Shown one piece after another: positions 7,415 to 16,039 of a stretch of DNA of 64,000 nucleotides (positions within the stretch are counted from its first letter, which is position 1; each line of letters begins with the position of its first letter). Origin of the DNA: DASUPK01 sp963744105 (GTDB lineage Bacteria > Actinomycetota > Thermoleophilia > Solirubrobacterales > 70-9); contig CAVUSJ010000006.1 of the NCBI GenBank assembly GCA_963744105.1, positions 476,086-540,085 on the forward strand, written 5' to 3'. A model generated the notes under the pieces. The model saw only the letters and a program-made list of their open reading frames with translations. It had not been told where the DNA came from and did no database searches. A program made the position numbers and the translations under genes.

Positions 7415-7918
7415 ATGACCAGCAGAGAGCGACTGCTCACCATCCTGCTCGGCATCACCGGGATCGTCGCGGCGGGCGCGATCGCCCTCGCGGCGAACGC
7501 GATCTCAGGCGACTCGATCGGCCTCTCGGCGCAGCCCGTGTCGCTCGCCTCGAGCTCGCCCGCGCCGAAGCCGGCCCCGGCGAAGCGGGAGCGCGGCGAC
7601 CACGCCCCCTCGTCCTCGGGCACCGACAGCACCGTCACGACCGCCGAAGACTCCGGCGGCTCGAACTCCGGGCCGGGCTCGTCGAGCGACGGCGGCTCCT
7701 CGGGCTCATCCGGCGGCGGATCGGGCGAGGATCACCACCACGGCGGCTCCGGCCCCAGCGCCCCCAGCGGCACCTCGGGGACCAGCGGCTCGGGCACGAG
7801 CGGCTCGGGGTCGTCCACCACCACCACCTCCGAAGATCATCACGGCGGTGGCGGGGGTGACGGCAGCAGTGGCTCCGACGACGGAACCACCAGCAGCGGC
7901 GGCTCCGGCCCCAACTAG
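7415..7918 (+). CDS. exported Ser/Gly/His-rich low-complexity protein
   Basis: A 167-residue protein with an N-terminal hydrophobic helix (about 8-30) that is a signal peptide or anchor, followed by a Ser/Gly/Thr/Asp-rich disordered tail. Two His clusters, GEDHHHGGSG and SEDHHGGGGG, each sit next to acidic residues, as in metal-binding tails. It starts 24 nt after the histidine kinase and probably belongs to the same transcript. It mirrors the acidic low-complexity exported gene on the other side of the two-component pair. No domain is recognised, and metal binding is an inference from composition. Confidence 0.7.
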   Translation: MTSRERLLTILLGITGIVAAGAIALAANAISGDSIGLSAQPVSLASSSPAPKPAPAKRERGDHAPSSSGTDSTVTTAEDSGGSNSGPGSSSDGGSSGSSGGGSGEDHHHGGSGPSAPSGTSGTSGSGTSGSGSSTTTTSEDHHGGGGGDGSSGSDDGTTSSGGSGPN

Positions 7919-7921
7919 GAC

Positions 7922-9373
7922 CTAGGGCCCGTGCCCCCGCGGCGAGGGGCCGGCGTGAACCCGGTGCAGGGCGGCCGGCAGCTTGACGCGCCCGCCGATG
8001 AAGAGCGAGGCGATCAGGAAACCGCCGACGGCGATCGCGGCATCCAGCGTGAAGGCGGTCTGGATCCCGTCGATGAACCCGCTGCCGCTCTGGGCGCGAT
8101 CGCTCGCGCCGATGAAAACCGTCGTGGTGAGGCCGAGGCCCACCGACCCTCCTGCGATCTGGAACATGTAGAGGATCGCGCCGGCGAGACTGCGTCGTGA
8201 CTCGTCCACCGCGGTGACCCCAGCCGTGGTCGCGGTCGGGTAGAAGAGACCGATGCCCAGCCCGAGGACTGCCATCCCCGGAACGAGCGCGCCGAAGCTC
8301 TCCTTATCCGCCAGCAGGGCGATGAGCGCCGGCCCCAGCGCGATGCACGCCGACCCGAGGATGAGCAGCGGCTTCGCCCCGAAGCGCTCGTAGAGGTTGC
8401 CCGCGACGAACGAGACCGAGGCGAAGGTCGCCATCATCGGCAGCATCCCGGCGCCCGCGCCGATCGGCGAGTAGCCGAGCACATTGATCATCAGCTGGGG
8501 CAGGTAGAGCATCGCCGCGAAGAAGACGGCCGACATCATCAGGATCGCCCCGCAGGTCCAGGCGAAGTCCCGGTTGCGCATCACGTCGGGCGGGACCAGG
8601 GCGTGGTCGCCGGCGCGCCGCTCGGCCGCCACAAAGCTGGCGATCAGGATGACGAACAACGCGAGCAGCGCGATGATCCGTGGGTCGCCCCAGCCCCAGT
8701 CGATCACCTGGTCGAAGGCGAGCAGCAGCGAGACCAGGCCCACGGACACCGTGACGATCCCGGCGTAGTCCATCCGCGTGTCCTCCACCTCCGGGCTGTC
8801 CGCCTTGATCTCGCGAAGGGTGACGAAGACCGCGAACGCGGCGACCGGGAGGTTGAGGAAGAAGATCCACCGCCAGCTGAGCAGATCGGTGAGCGCCCCG
8901 CCGATCAACGGCCCGGCCGCGTTCCCGATCCCGGCGGCGCCAAGGATGAAGCCGCCGGCCAGCCCGGCCCTCTCCTCCGGCAGCGCCGCATAGGTCATCC
9001 CGAGGATCGCCGGCCACATCAGCGCGCCGCCGATCCCCATCGCGACCCGGGTCGCGATCAGCCAGGCCTCGGTCGGGGCGACTCCGCCGAGGACCGAGAA
9101 GAAGGCGAAGATCGCCGCGCCGATGAAGAAGGCCCGCCGCCGGCCGAAGAGATCGGCGATCCGGCCGCCGGTGACGATCAGCACGCCGAAGGTGAGGGCG
9201 TAGGCGTTGACCACCCACTGCGCCGTGGTCACGCTCGTGTTGAAGTCGTGCTCGATCTGCGGGATCGCGACGTTGATCGCGGAGAAGTCGTTCGCGATCA
9301 CGAAGACCGCAATGCCCATCGCGATCAGCGCGAGCCAGGTGCCCCGCCCGAGCGGCTGCGTGGTTCCCTCCAC
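7922..9373 (-). CDS. MFS drug-exporter family transporter (DHA2/EmrB type)
   Basis: A 483-residue integral membrane transporter with about 14 hydrophobic segments, the count expected for the DHA2 family of proton-driven multidrug exporters. The first helix region has NDFSAINVAIPQIEHDF, the family signature in which an acidic residue sits in helix 1. GGRIADLFGRRRAFF is MFS motif A between helices 2 and 3. GAAGIGNAAGPLIGGAL matches antiporter motif C. The start is GTG 9373. It converges with the exported His-rich gene 3 bp away and lies 10 bp downstream of the sulfotransferase fusion gene on the same strand, so the two may be cotranscribed. The substrate cannot be told from sequence. Confidence 0.9.
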   Translation of the reverse strand: MEGTTQPLGRGTWLALIAMGIAVFVIANDFSAINVAIPQIEHDFNTSVTTAQWVVNAYALTFGVLIVTGGRIADLFGRRRAFFIGAAIFAFFSVLGGVAPTEAWLIATRVAMGIGGALMWPAILGMTYAALPEERAGLAGGFILGAAGIGNAAGPLIGGALTDLLSWRWIFFLNLPVAAFAVFVTLREIKADSPEVEDTRMDYAGIVTVSVGLVSLLLAFDQVIDWGWGDPRIIALLALFVILIASFVAAERRAGDHALVPPDVMRNRDFAWTCGAILMMSAVFFAAMLYLPQLMINVLGYSPIGAGAGMLPMMATFASVSFVAGNLYERFGAKPLLILGSACIALGPALIALLADKESFGALVPGMAVLGLGIGLFYPTATTAGVTAVDESRRSLAGAILYMFQIAGGSVGLGLTTTVFIGASDRAQSGSGFIDGIQTAFTLDAAIAVGGFLIASLFIGGRVKLPAALHRVHAGPSPRGHGP

Positions 9374-9383
9374 CGCGCCAACC

Positions 9384-11279
9384 CTAACCGGGCTGGGTGA
9401 CGGCCTCCGGAAGCATGAATGAGTTGGTCGCCGCGTCCGAGCCCTCCTCGGCGATCTCCGGATACCGGATGCCCGACAGGAGCTCGACGTCGAAGACCTC
9501 CTGGACTTGCTCCTCGAAGCGCATGAAGCCGGCGATCTGCCCGGTCTGCGGATTGACAGCCCAGACGCCGCAGAGCCGCTCGTCCAGGCGCTCCATCAGC
9601 GGCAGGCCGCCGAAGGTCGCTGTCTCGCGCACCTGCGAGAGCCCGATGAAGGCGAGCCCGCCGGCGAAGAGCAGCCCGCGGGTGAAGCCCGGCAGCTCGG
9701 CGACGGTCTCCGCGGTGCCGGCGTCGAGATCGGCGACCGAGATCGTCCCCTTGCCGGACTCGAGCACCCACATCTTGCCGTCGTACCAGCGCGGGGAGTG
9801 CGGCATCGAGAGGCCCCGCAGGACCGTCTCGCCGCTCTCGATGTCGATCAGGACTCCCCCGTTGGCCTTGTTCTCGCGCCAGCCGCCCGCGACGTCGGTC
9901 TCACCGAGGGCGGTCACGTAGCGCGGCTCGTCGTCGATCACGCAGAGGCCGTTCAGGTGACAGCGGTCCTCGGCGGTGAGTTGGGAGATGAAGGGCGGCT
10001 TCCAACGCGGGATGAAGCTGTGCTCGGCGTCGAGGGTTGCGAGGCAGGAGAAGTTCGTGGCCACCAGCCAGAGCTCCCCCTGGGCGTACTCGATCTCGTG
10101 GATCCGGATGTCGCCGGTGAAGTGCTTGTTCCGCGGCAGGAAGCAGGCGTCGTGCTTGCCCTGCGGCTCGACCTTCGCGGCCACCGCCGGGAAGTCCCTG
10201 TAGTCGAGCACCTCCGCCCGGGTCCCGATCGCGATCCGCCCCGGCCCCACCGCGAGCCCCATCGGGCGGGGGAAGTTGCGGAAGTGCGTGTTGAGCTGGC
10301 CGCCGTCGTAGCGGGCGCAGATCAGCTTCCCCGTCTGGTAGGTGGAGACCAGCAGCGAGCTGCCGAGCTGCTTGAGGAACTCCGGGAAGTTCTGCGTGTA
10401 GACGCTTCGGAGCGGCGAGTCCGCCGGGGCGGACCACTGCGCGGTGCGCGGCGGAGTGGTCGGGCGGGCGAGCAGCTCCCGCGAGCGCTCGGCGAGCTGC
10501 TCGGTCCGGGGGAGCAGATCGCGGAGCTCCTCCGGAACCTCCTCTTCCTGCTCGCCGGAGACCGCCAGCTGGTCGCGGAGGGAGCGCAGCGGCCGGGTGA
10601 CGTCGTCGGAGGCCTCGAGCGCAACGAACTCGCAGATCCGCTCGAGCTCGCGCTTGGGATCGTTGAGCAGAGTCTTGAAGTCGGTGACGCACCAGCGCTC
10701 CGGCGGCAGGGCCTCGAGGTCGTCGAGCAGCGTCGCCGTCAGCCGCAGCCACTGCTCGGTGACGATCTCGGGCAACGGCTTGCCCGCCAGCTCGCGCCAG
10801 CCCGGCACCAGCGGCAGGGACCACGCGGGGCCCTCCCAGTCCGGCAGGTGGGCGTAGCTGACCCGCCGGCCCGACTCCCAGACCTGCAGCATCGCCGGGA
10901 TCGTCTCGGCCGGATCGCGGTGGATGTAGACGAACTGGGCGTCCGGGGCGACCCCGGCCAGGAACGGGACGCGCAGCGCGTTCCGCGGCTGGCCGTCGAC
11001 CCAGCGCAGCCCCGAGGCATCGATGCCCGGCCGGTTGCCCGCGCTGTCGACGAGGCCGCCCTTGAGCCTGCCGCGCAGGTCCTCGACCGCTCGCGGCTGG
11101 ATGTCTGCCGCGGTCAGGCGGTTGCTGTCCCATTCGCGGTTCTCGGGCTGGAGCTCGAACACGCCGTCCAGAATCGGGACGGAGGCGCTGAACAGCCCGG
11201 GCGCCCTGGCGAGCGAGCGGAACAGGGCCGTCCCACCCGAGCGCGGCGGCGCGACGACGAATACGGGTCTCTCGATCAC
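9384..11279 (-). CDS. sulfotransferase fused to a TIGR03032-type domain
   Basis: A 631-residue two-part protein. Residues about 1-270 are a PAPS-dependent sulfotransferase: APPRSGGTAL is the 5'-phosphosulfate loop and YIHRDPAETIPAM the 3'-phosphate region. Residues about 300-620 match the TIGR03032 (DUF4915) family, with the characteristic series RPMGLA, HDACFLPR, TGDIRIHEI, PRWKPPFIS, EDRCHLNGL, YVTALGETD, MPHSPRW and LPGFTRGL. The function of that family is not established; it looks like a beta-propeller. I chose GTG 11279, directly before the P-loop region; an upstream start at 11324 is possible. It is divergent from the membrane protein gene at 11316. Confidence 0.82.
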   Translation of the reverse strand: MIERPVFVVAPPRSGGTALFRSLARAPGLFSASVPILDGVFELQPENREWDSNRLTAADIQPRAVEDLRGRLKGGLVDSAGNRPGIDASGLRWVDGQPRNALRVPFLAGVAPDAQFVYIHRDPAETIPAMLQVWESGRRVSYAHLPDWEGPAWSLPLVPGWRELAGKPLPEIVTEQWLRLTATLLDDLEALPPERWCVTDFKTLLNDPKRELERICEFVALEASDDVTRPLRSLRDQLAVSGEQEEEVPEELRDLLPRTEQLAERSRELLARPTTPPRTAQWSAPADSPLRSVYTQNFPEFLKQLGSSLLVSTYQTGKLICARYDGGQLNTHFRNFPRPMGLAVGPGRIAIGTRAEVLDYRDFPAVAAKVEPQGKHDACFLPRNKHFTGDIRIHEIEYAQGELWLVATNFSCLATLDAEHSFIPRWKPPFISQLTAEDRCHLNGLCVIDDEPRYVTALGETDVAGGWRENKANGGVLIDIESGETVLRGLSMPHSPRWYDGKMWVLESGKGTISVADLDAGTAETVAELPGFTRGLLFAGGLAFIGLSQVRETATFGGLPLMERLDERLCGVWAVNPQTGQIAGFMRFEEQVQEVFDVELLSGIRYPEIAEEGSDAATNSFMLPEAVTQPG

Positions 11280-11315
11280 GCGCGCAGTTTCGCAGTTGAC
11301 ACGCGGGCCGCGCGG

Positions 11316-12116
11316 ATGATCCAATCGCCGGAGGGAGACGAAGGAGAAGCCATCGACACGCCGCGCCTACCCACGAAACCGCTGCCGTACGCCGGCATGG
11401 TCCTGGCGGTCATCGCGAGCTTCCTCGCCCTCGATCACTTCGCGAACGCCGACGAGCAGCTCCTGCTGGGCGTCGCGACCTGGCTCATCCTGATCGGCTC
11501 GTGCGCCTTCCTCGACCGCGAGGACCGCGCCCGCGCCCTGCTCGTGGTCCTGGTCGCAACCTGCGCAGAGGTGATCGGCTCGATCGTGCTCGGCGCCTAC
11601 ACCTACCGGCTGGAGAACCTGCCCGCCTTCGTCCCGCCGGGTCACGGCCTGGTGTTCCTGGCGGGGCTTCGCATCAGCCAGTCCGGGCCGGTGCGGAGCC
11701 ACCCGCGGGCGTTCCTCTGGGCCGTGATCGCCCTGGTCGCCGCCTGGGGCGCGGCCGGGCTGGTGCTGCTCGGTCACACCGACGCGCTCGGGGCGATCAC
11801 CGGCGCGCTGCTGATCTACGTGCTGATCCGCGGCCGCGCCGCCACCCTGTACGCCGGCGTCTTCCTGATGGTCGGCTTCCTCGAGATCTACGGGACCTCG
11901 ATCGGCGCCTGGCACTGGGCCGCGACGACGCCGGACACGCCGCTTCCCTCCGGGAACCCGCCGAGCGGGATCGCGGGCGTCTACGTCCTCTTCGACGTAG
12001 CGGCGATCGCGCTGGCGCCGCGGGCGATCGCTGCGTTCGACGCGCTTCGGGGCCTTCCCGCGCTCGCCTACTCGGCGATCCCCGCGGCCGCCAGAGTCTC
12101 GGCCCGCTCCCAGTAG
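11316..12116 (+). CDS. polytopic membrane protein, unknown function
   Basis: A 266-residue protein with about seven hydrophobic segments covering most of its length. The segment YRLENLPAFVPPGHGLVFLA, between the third and fourth helices, carries conserved-looking Pro, Gly and His and could be the functional loop. ATG 11316 lacks a good ribosome-binding site. A strong AAGGAG lies 6 nt before an ATC codon at 11354, so the true start is uncertain. It is divergent from the sulfotransferase fusion gene, 36 bp away, and ends 1 bp from a convergent zinc-ribbon gene. I do not recognise the family beyond a general membrane protein. Confidence 0.7.
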   Translation: MIQSPEGDEGEAIDTPRLPTKPLPYAGMVLAVIASFLALDHFANADEQLLLGVATWLILIGSCAFLDREDRARALLVVLVATCAEVIGSIVLGAYTYRLENLPAFVPPGHGLVFLAGLRISQSGPVRSHPRAFLWAVIALVAAWGAAGLVLLGHTDALGAITGALLIYVLIRGRAATLYAGVFLMVGFLEIYGTSIGAWHWAATTPDTPLPSGNPPSGIAGVYVLFDVAAIALAPRAIAAFDALRGLPALAYSAIPAAARVSARSQ

Positions 12117-12117
12117 C

Positions 12118-12345
12118 TCACGTCGCTCGTACATCTCCCGGACGGTCTCGAGGTTCTCTCGCGGCATCGCGACGGAGTATCCCGCCGAGCAGCGACGCCG
12201 CGGCGCCGCCTCCGGTCTTGGTGATCCGCTCGAGATCGATCTCCTCCCCTCCCCTCCGGGCGCACCGCGGGCAGTGCCGCGGCGATGTCAGCGGATTGCG
12301 ATCGAACATCGTCAGACCGCACTTCGGGCAATTCAGATAGGCCAT
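12118..12345 (-). CDS. small zinc-ribbon protein
   Basis: A 75-residue protein beginning MAYLNCPKCGLTMFDRN, with a second Cys pair in RHCPRCARRGG, so CPKC and CPRC make a four-Cys zinc ribbon in the first 30 residues. The remainder is basic and probably disordered. GGAGGAGAG lies about 8 nt before the ATG at 12343-12345, which decides this start over an in-frame upstream codon at 12474. Similar short zinc-ribbon proteins are common in actinobacteria and have no assigned function. Confidence 0.65.
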   Translation of the reverse strand: MAYLNCPKCGLTMFDRNPLTSPRHCPRCARRGGEEIDLERITKTGGGAAASLLGGILRRDAAREPRDRPGDVRAT

Positions 12346-12522
12346 GGTGCGCGCTCTCCTCCAGGGCTTGGATTCGCTGGGGCGGACCGGATCCGTCCGG
12401 TCTGCCTGCCCTGTCCCCCTACTCGGCGCGCTGTGCAAGGGCTTTCGCCGACAGAGCCGAGGGTACCCGTGCAAATCGGACGTGAAACGAGCGCCCCTTC
12501 AGGACGCGGCCACCAGCGGCCG

Positions 12523-14544
12523 CTAGCCGAGAACGGTCTCGCGCGTGCCGAGGGCCGCGAGCACCCGCTCCGCGACCGCCTCGCCGGTGAAGCCGACCTC
12601 CTCGCGGAGCAACGCCGGCTTGCCGTGCGCGACATAGCGGTCCGGCAGGCCGACGCGCATGACTCGGGCCCGCTCGCCGCCGTCGGCGAAAGCGTCCTCG
12701 ACGTGCTCGAGCACGCCGGAGCCGAAGCCGCCGGGAAGTACGTTCTCCTCGATCGTCACCAGCAGGTCGTGCTCGGCGGCCAGCTTCTCGATCAGCTCGC
12801 CGTCGAGCGGCTTCGCGAAGCGACCGTCCGCGACGGTCGGCTCGAGGCCGTTCTCCCGCAGGATCTCGGCGGCGCGGAGGCCGACCTGGACCCCATAGCC
12901 GTACCCGAGCAGAGCGACGCGCTCACCGGGCAGCAGCAGTTCGCCCTTTCCGATCTCGATCTCCTTCGGAGCGTCGGGCATCGGCGCCCCCTCGGCGGCG
13001 CCGCGCGGGTAGCGGAAGGCGATCGGCCCGTCCTCGTGGGCGAGCGCGGTCCGCAGCATGTGGACCAGCATCGCCTCGTCGCGCGGGGCCATCACCACGA
13101 CGTTGGGAAGCTCGCGGAAGTAGGAGATGTCGAAGGCGCCGTGGTGGGTCGGCCCGTCGTCGCCGACCAGGCCGGCCCGGTCCATCGCGAAGACGACATT
13201 CAGCTTCTGCAGGCAGACGTCGTGGACGAGCTGGTCGAAGGCGCGCTGCAGGAAGGTCGAGTAGATCGCGCAGACGGGCTTGGCCCCCTGGATGGCGAGG
13301 CCGGACGCGAAGAGGACGGCGTCCTGCTCGGCGATGCCGACGTCGTAGTACTGGTCGGGCAGCTGGTCGCAGAGCTTGTTGAGCCCCGTTCCGCCCGCCA
13401 TCGCGGCGGTGATCCCGATCACCCGCGGGTCGCGCTTCGCCTCCTCGACCAGGGCGTCCGCGAAGACGGCCGTGTACTGGGGCGGCGCCTTGGGCGGCGG
13501 CTTCTCGAGCTTCTCGATCTTCTCCGGCGAATCCGACTCGCTGACGGGGACGACCGGCTTGCTGTCGGCGGGCTTGCGGTCGACGATCGACCCCGGCTTC
13601 GCGGCGTGCCACTTCTCCATCCCCTCCAGGCCACCCTCCTCGGCGGGCTGGAAGCCCTTGCCCTTCACGGTGTGGATGTGGACGACGACCGGCCGGTCAG
13701 CCTCGAGCGCCTGGCTGAGCGCCTGCCGCAGGGCGGCGACGTCATGGCCGTCGATCACTCCCATGTAGGCGAGATCGAGCTCCTCGAAGAAGAGACCGGG
13801 CGCCCAGTAGGCCTTGATCGCCGCCTTCACCTCAGGCCCGAGGCGCTCGATCCGGCGGCCGAGGCCGAGCGGCAGGTGGGTGAGCCGCTCCTCAGTCGAG
13901 GAGCGCGCCTGGTACAGGCCGGGCTTCAGCCGCACGCGCTGGAAGTACCGGGAAAGCGCGCCGACGTTCGGCGAGATCGACATGCCGTTGTCGTTGAGGA
14001 CGATCACCATCGGTGTCTGCAGGCCGCCGGCGTGGTGGAGCGCCTCGTAGGCGACGCCTCCAGTCAGTGCGCCGTCGCCGATCACCGCGACGACCTTGCC
14101 GTCCTCGCCGATCCCCTTCCGCATCGCCTCCTTCAGGCCGACGCCGTAGCCGATCGAGGTCGAGGCGTGGCCGGCGCCCATGATGTCGTGCTCGGACTCG
14201 AAGATCGAGCAGAAGGGCGCCAGCCCCTCGTACTGGCGGATCGTGCCGAGCTGGTCCTTGCGGCCCGTGAGGATCTTGTGCGGGTACGCCTGGTGGCCGA
14301 CGTCCCAGAGGATCTTGTCCGTGGGCGAGTCCAGCAGGCTGTGGAGTGCGACGGTCAGCTCGCAGGTGCCGAGATTGGCGCCGAAGTGGCCGCCGATCTC
14401 GCCGATCACGTCGATGATCAGCTCGCGCACCTCCTGCGCCACCTGCTGGAGCTCGTCGTCCGAGAGCTCCCTGAGGTCGGCCGGGGAGTCGACCTCGTCG
14501 AGCAGCCGCTTCGCGGGCTTCGAGTCCTTTGTATCGCTGGCCAT
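12523..14544 (-). CDS. dxs: 1-deoxy-D-xylulose-5-phosphate synthase
   Basis: A 673-residue thiamine-diphosphate enzyme that condenses pyruvate and glyceraldehyde 3-phosphate in the first step of the MEP isoprenoid pathway. LGTCELTVALH and DVGHQAYPHKIL carry the N-terminal conserved His residues. GDGALTGGVAYEALHHAG is the TPP-binding GDG motif. GIAEQDAVLFASGLA holds the catalytic Glu, and DRAGLVGDDGPTHHG follows. The protein is longer than the usual 620-640 residues because of a Lys/Glu/Pro/Ser-rich linker (around residues 320-355) between the first two domains. The ATG overlaps the TGA of the prenyl diphosphate synthase gene upstream, so the two steps are translationally coupled. Confidence 0.97.
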   Translation of the reverse strand: MASDTKDSKPAKRLLDEVDSPADLRELSDDELQQVAQEVRELIIDVIGEIGGHFGANLGTCELTVALHSLLDSPTDKILWDVGHQAYPHKILTGRKDQLGTIRQYEGLAPFCSIFESEHDIMGAGHASTSIGYGVGLKEAMRKGIGEDGKVVAVIGDGALTGGVAYEALHHAGGLQTPMVIVLNDNGMSISPNVGALSRYFQRVRLKPGLYQARSSTEERLTHLPLGLGRRIERLGPEVKAAIKAYWAPGLFFEELDLAYMGVIDGHDVAALRQALSQALEADRPVVVHIHTVKGKGFQPAEEGGLEGMEKWHAAKPGSIVDRKPADSKPVVPVSESDSPEKIEKLEKPPPKAPPQYTAVFADALVEEAKRDPRVIGITAAMAGGTGLNKLCDQLPDQYYDVGIAEQDAVLFASGLAIQGAKPVCAIYSTFLQRAFDQLVHDVCLQKLNVVFAMDRAGLVGDDGPTHHGAFDISYFRELPNVVVMAPRDEAMLVHMLRTALAHEDGPIAFRYPRGAAEGAPMPDAPKEIEIGKGELLLPGERVALLGYGYGVQVGLRAAEILRENGLEPTVADGRFAKPLDGELIEKLAAEHDLLVTIEENVLPGGFGSGVLEHVEDAFADGGERARVMRVGLPDRYVAHGKPALLREEVGFTGEAVAERVLAALGTRETVLG

Positions 14545-15440
14545 CAGGTGTGTCGGGTGTGGATGAAGTCGGTTATCCGAGCCAGATCGTCGGTCCGGGC
14601 GTCCGTTTCTGCGAGCGCTTCCCGCGCCTTGCGGTGCGACTCAGAGGCTAGCTCGCGTGCTCTCTCAAGGCCATACGCGCTTACGTATGTGAGCTTTCCG
14701 AGCCTCTCGTCGCTGCCGCTCGGCTTGCCGAGCTCCTCGTCCGATCCGGTCACGTCGAGGATGTCATCGACGATCTGGAACAGGACGCCGAGCTCATCGG
14801 CGAAACGGCGATACGGAATTGTCTCACCTTCAGGTGTCTCACCCAAAGCAAGTACGACGCCCACGCTCGCTGCGATCAATCGCCCAGTCTTGAGCGAGTG
14901 CATCTCGCGCAGGAGGTCTGGATCGACCTTTCCCCCGGCCCCCGGACCCCCCTCCTCGAACTCGGTCACGTCCACAAATTGGCCCCCCACCATGCCGGCG
15001 ACTCCCGTGGCCGAGACGAGCTCGCCGAGGGCGGCGAGCACCGCGGCCGGCTCGCCCTCCTGCTTCTGGGCGAAGAGCCTCATCGCCTCGGCGAACAGCC
15101 CATCGCCGGCGAGGATCGCAACGTTCTCGCCGAACTTGACGTGCGAGGTGGGCATGCCGCGACGGAGCTCGTCGTCGTCCATCGCCGGCAGGTCGTCGTG
15201 GATCAGCGAGTAGGTGTGGATCAGCTCGATCGCGGCAGCCGCCGGCAGCACTCGCTCCGGGTCGAGGCCGATCGACCGCGCCGTCGCGAGCGCGAGCACC
15301 GGCCGGATCCGCTTGCCGCCGGCGAGCAGCGAGTAGCGCATCGCCTCCGCGAGCCCCGCGGTCGCCGGCGTCTCCGAGAAGCTGAGCCGGGTCAGGTGGC
15401 GGTCGACCATCTCCCGAAGGTCATCGGGGTACTCGCTCAT
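14544..15440 (-). CDS. polyprenyl (farnesyl/geranylgeranyl) diphosphate synthase
   Basis: A 298-residue all-helical trans-prenyltransferase that elongates allylic diphosphates with isopentenyl diphosphate. The first Asp-rich motif is LIHDDLPAMDDD, of the DDx4D type found in bacterial FPP and GGPP synthases, and the second is QIVDDILDVTG. GGKRIRP near the N-terminus binds isopentenyl diphosphate. Residues just before the first Asp-rich motif (ELIHTYSLIHDD) resemble short-chain IspA enzymes, but the product length cannot be fixed from this. The gene lies between a small helical protein gene (6 nt upstream) and dxs (overlapping), so precursor synthesis and elongation are coupled. Confidence 0.92.
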   Translation of the reverse strand: MSEYPDDLREMVDRHLTRLSFSETPATAGLAEAMRYSLLAGGKRIRPVLALATARSIGLDPERVLPAAAAIELIHTYSLIHDDLPAMDDDELRRGMPTSHVKFGENVAILAGDGLFAEAMRLFAQKQEGEPAAVLAALGELVSATGVAGMVGGQFVDVTEFEEGGPGAGGKVDPDLLREMHSLKTGRLIAASVGVVLALGETPEGETIPYRRFADELGVLFQIVDDILDVTGSDEELGKPSGSDERLGKLTYVSAYGLERARELASESHRKAREALAETDARTDDLARITDFIHTRHT

Positions 15441-15446
15441 ACGGGC

Positions 15447-15650
15447 TCAGTCCCCGGTGGAGCCTGAGGTGCCCCGCAGGGCGCCTTCGACCGCCCGGCC
15501 CGCCTGGGAGGCGAGCTCGGAGGCCTCGCGGACGAGCGCGGCGGCGTGCTCGTCGTCGACGTCGCCCTCGAGCTGCGTCGCGAGCTGCTCCAGGCGAGCG
15601 GTGATGCGCTCGAGCTCCTCGGCGCCGCCGCCGGTCGATTCGGCTTCCAT
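15447..15650 (-). CDS. small helical protein in the xseB position
   Basis: A 67-residue, Glu/Ala/Leu-rich helical protein. It sits between nusB and the prenyl synthase, where many genomes carry the exodeoxyribonuclease VII subunits xseA/xseB. The segment EELERITARLEQLATQLEG vaguely resembles XseB, but the diagnostic LPLEESL turn is missing and no xseA is present, so I do not call it exonuclease VII. It starts 11 nt after nusB and ends 6 nt before the prenyl synthase ATG, which supports it as a real gene of this operon. Its function is unknown. Confidence 0.6.
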   Translation of the reverse strand: MEAESTGGGAEELERITARLEQLATQLEGDVDDEHAAALVREASELASQAGRAVEGALRGTSGSTGD

Positions 15651-15661
15651 CGCGCGCGATG

Positions 15662-16039
15662 CTAGCTGGGCAGATGCTCGGACAGGGCGGCGCCGAGCAC
15701 GCCGTTGACGAAGCCTGGCGCGTCGGTCCCGCAGTACTCCTTGGCCAGCTCGACCGCCTCGTCGATCGCGACCTCAGCGGGGACGTCGTCGGCGTGAAGC
15801 GCCTCGTAGAGCGCCGTCCGCATGATGCTGCGCTCCAGCGGCGCGATCCGCTCCAGCGCCCAGCCCTTCGAGTGCTTCGCGATCAGCTCGTCGAGCTCGG
15901 GCCTGTGCTCCTCCACCGCGGTGGCGAGCTCGACCGAGAAGGGCTTGGCGTCCTCGAGCAGCTCGCCGAGCGGGCGGCCGGTGACCTCGTGCTGATAGAG
16001 AGCGAAGACCGCGTCGCGGCGCTGGTCCGACCTACGCAC
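15662..16039 (-). CDS. nusB: transcription antitermination factor NusB
   Basis: A 125-residue RNA-binding protein that joins NusE (S10) on boxA RNA in rRNA antitermination. The N-terminal SDQRRDAVFALYQHEVTG and the C-terminal VPAEVAIDEAVELAKEYCG ... FVNGVLGA are the standard NusB signatures, and the length is typical. The start is GTG 16039, which overlaps the last 8 nt of efp, a coupling seen widely in actinobacteria. Confidence 0.96.
   Translation of the reverse strand: MRRSDQRRDAVFALYQHEVTGRPLGELLEDAKPFSVELATAVEEHRPELDELIAKHSKGWALERIAPLERSIMRTALYEALHADDVPAEVAIDEAVELAKEYCGTDAPGFVNGVLGAALSEHLPS

Noticed and set aside
9507..11280. Long open plus-strand frames across the sulfotransferase gene.
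   Set aside because: They are compositional shadows of the minus-strand gene with no domains; only the part after 11316 is membrane-protein-like.
14544..15440. A seeming internal repeat (SDEELGKP and SDERLGK) in the prenyl synthase.
   Set aside because: The spacing LGKxxGxDxxxGKxTY is the normal conserved region after the second Asp-rich motif, not a duplication.
15447..15650. Call as exodeoxyribonuclease VII small subunit (xseB).
   Set aside because: The diagnostic LPLEESL-type turn is missing and no large subunit is adjacent; only the position fits.
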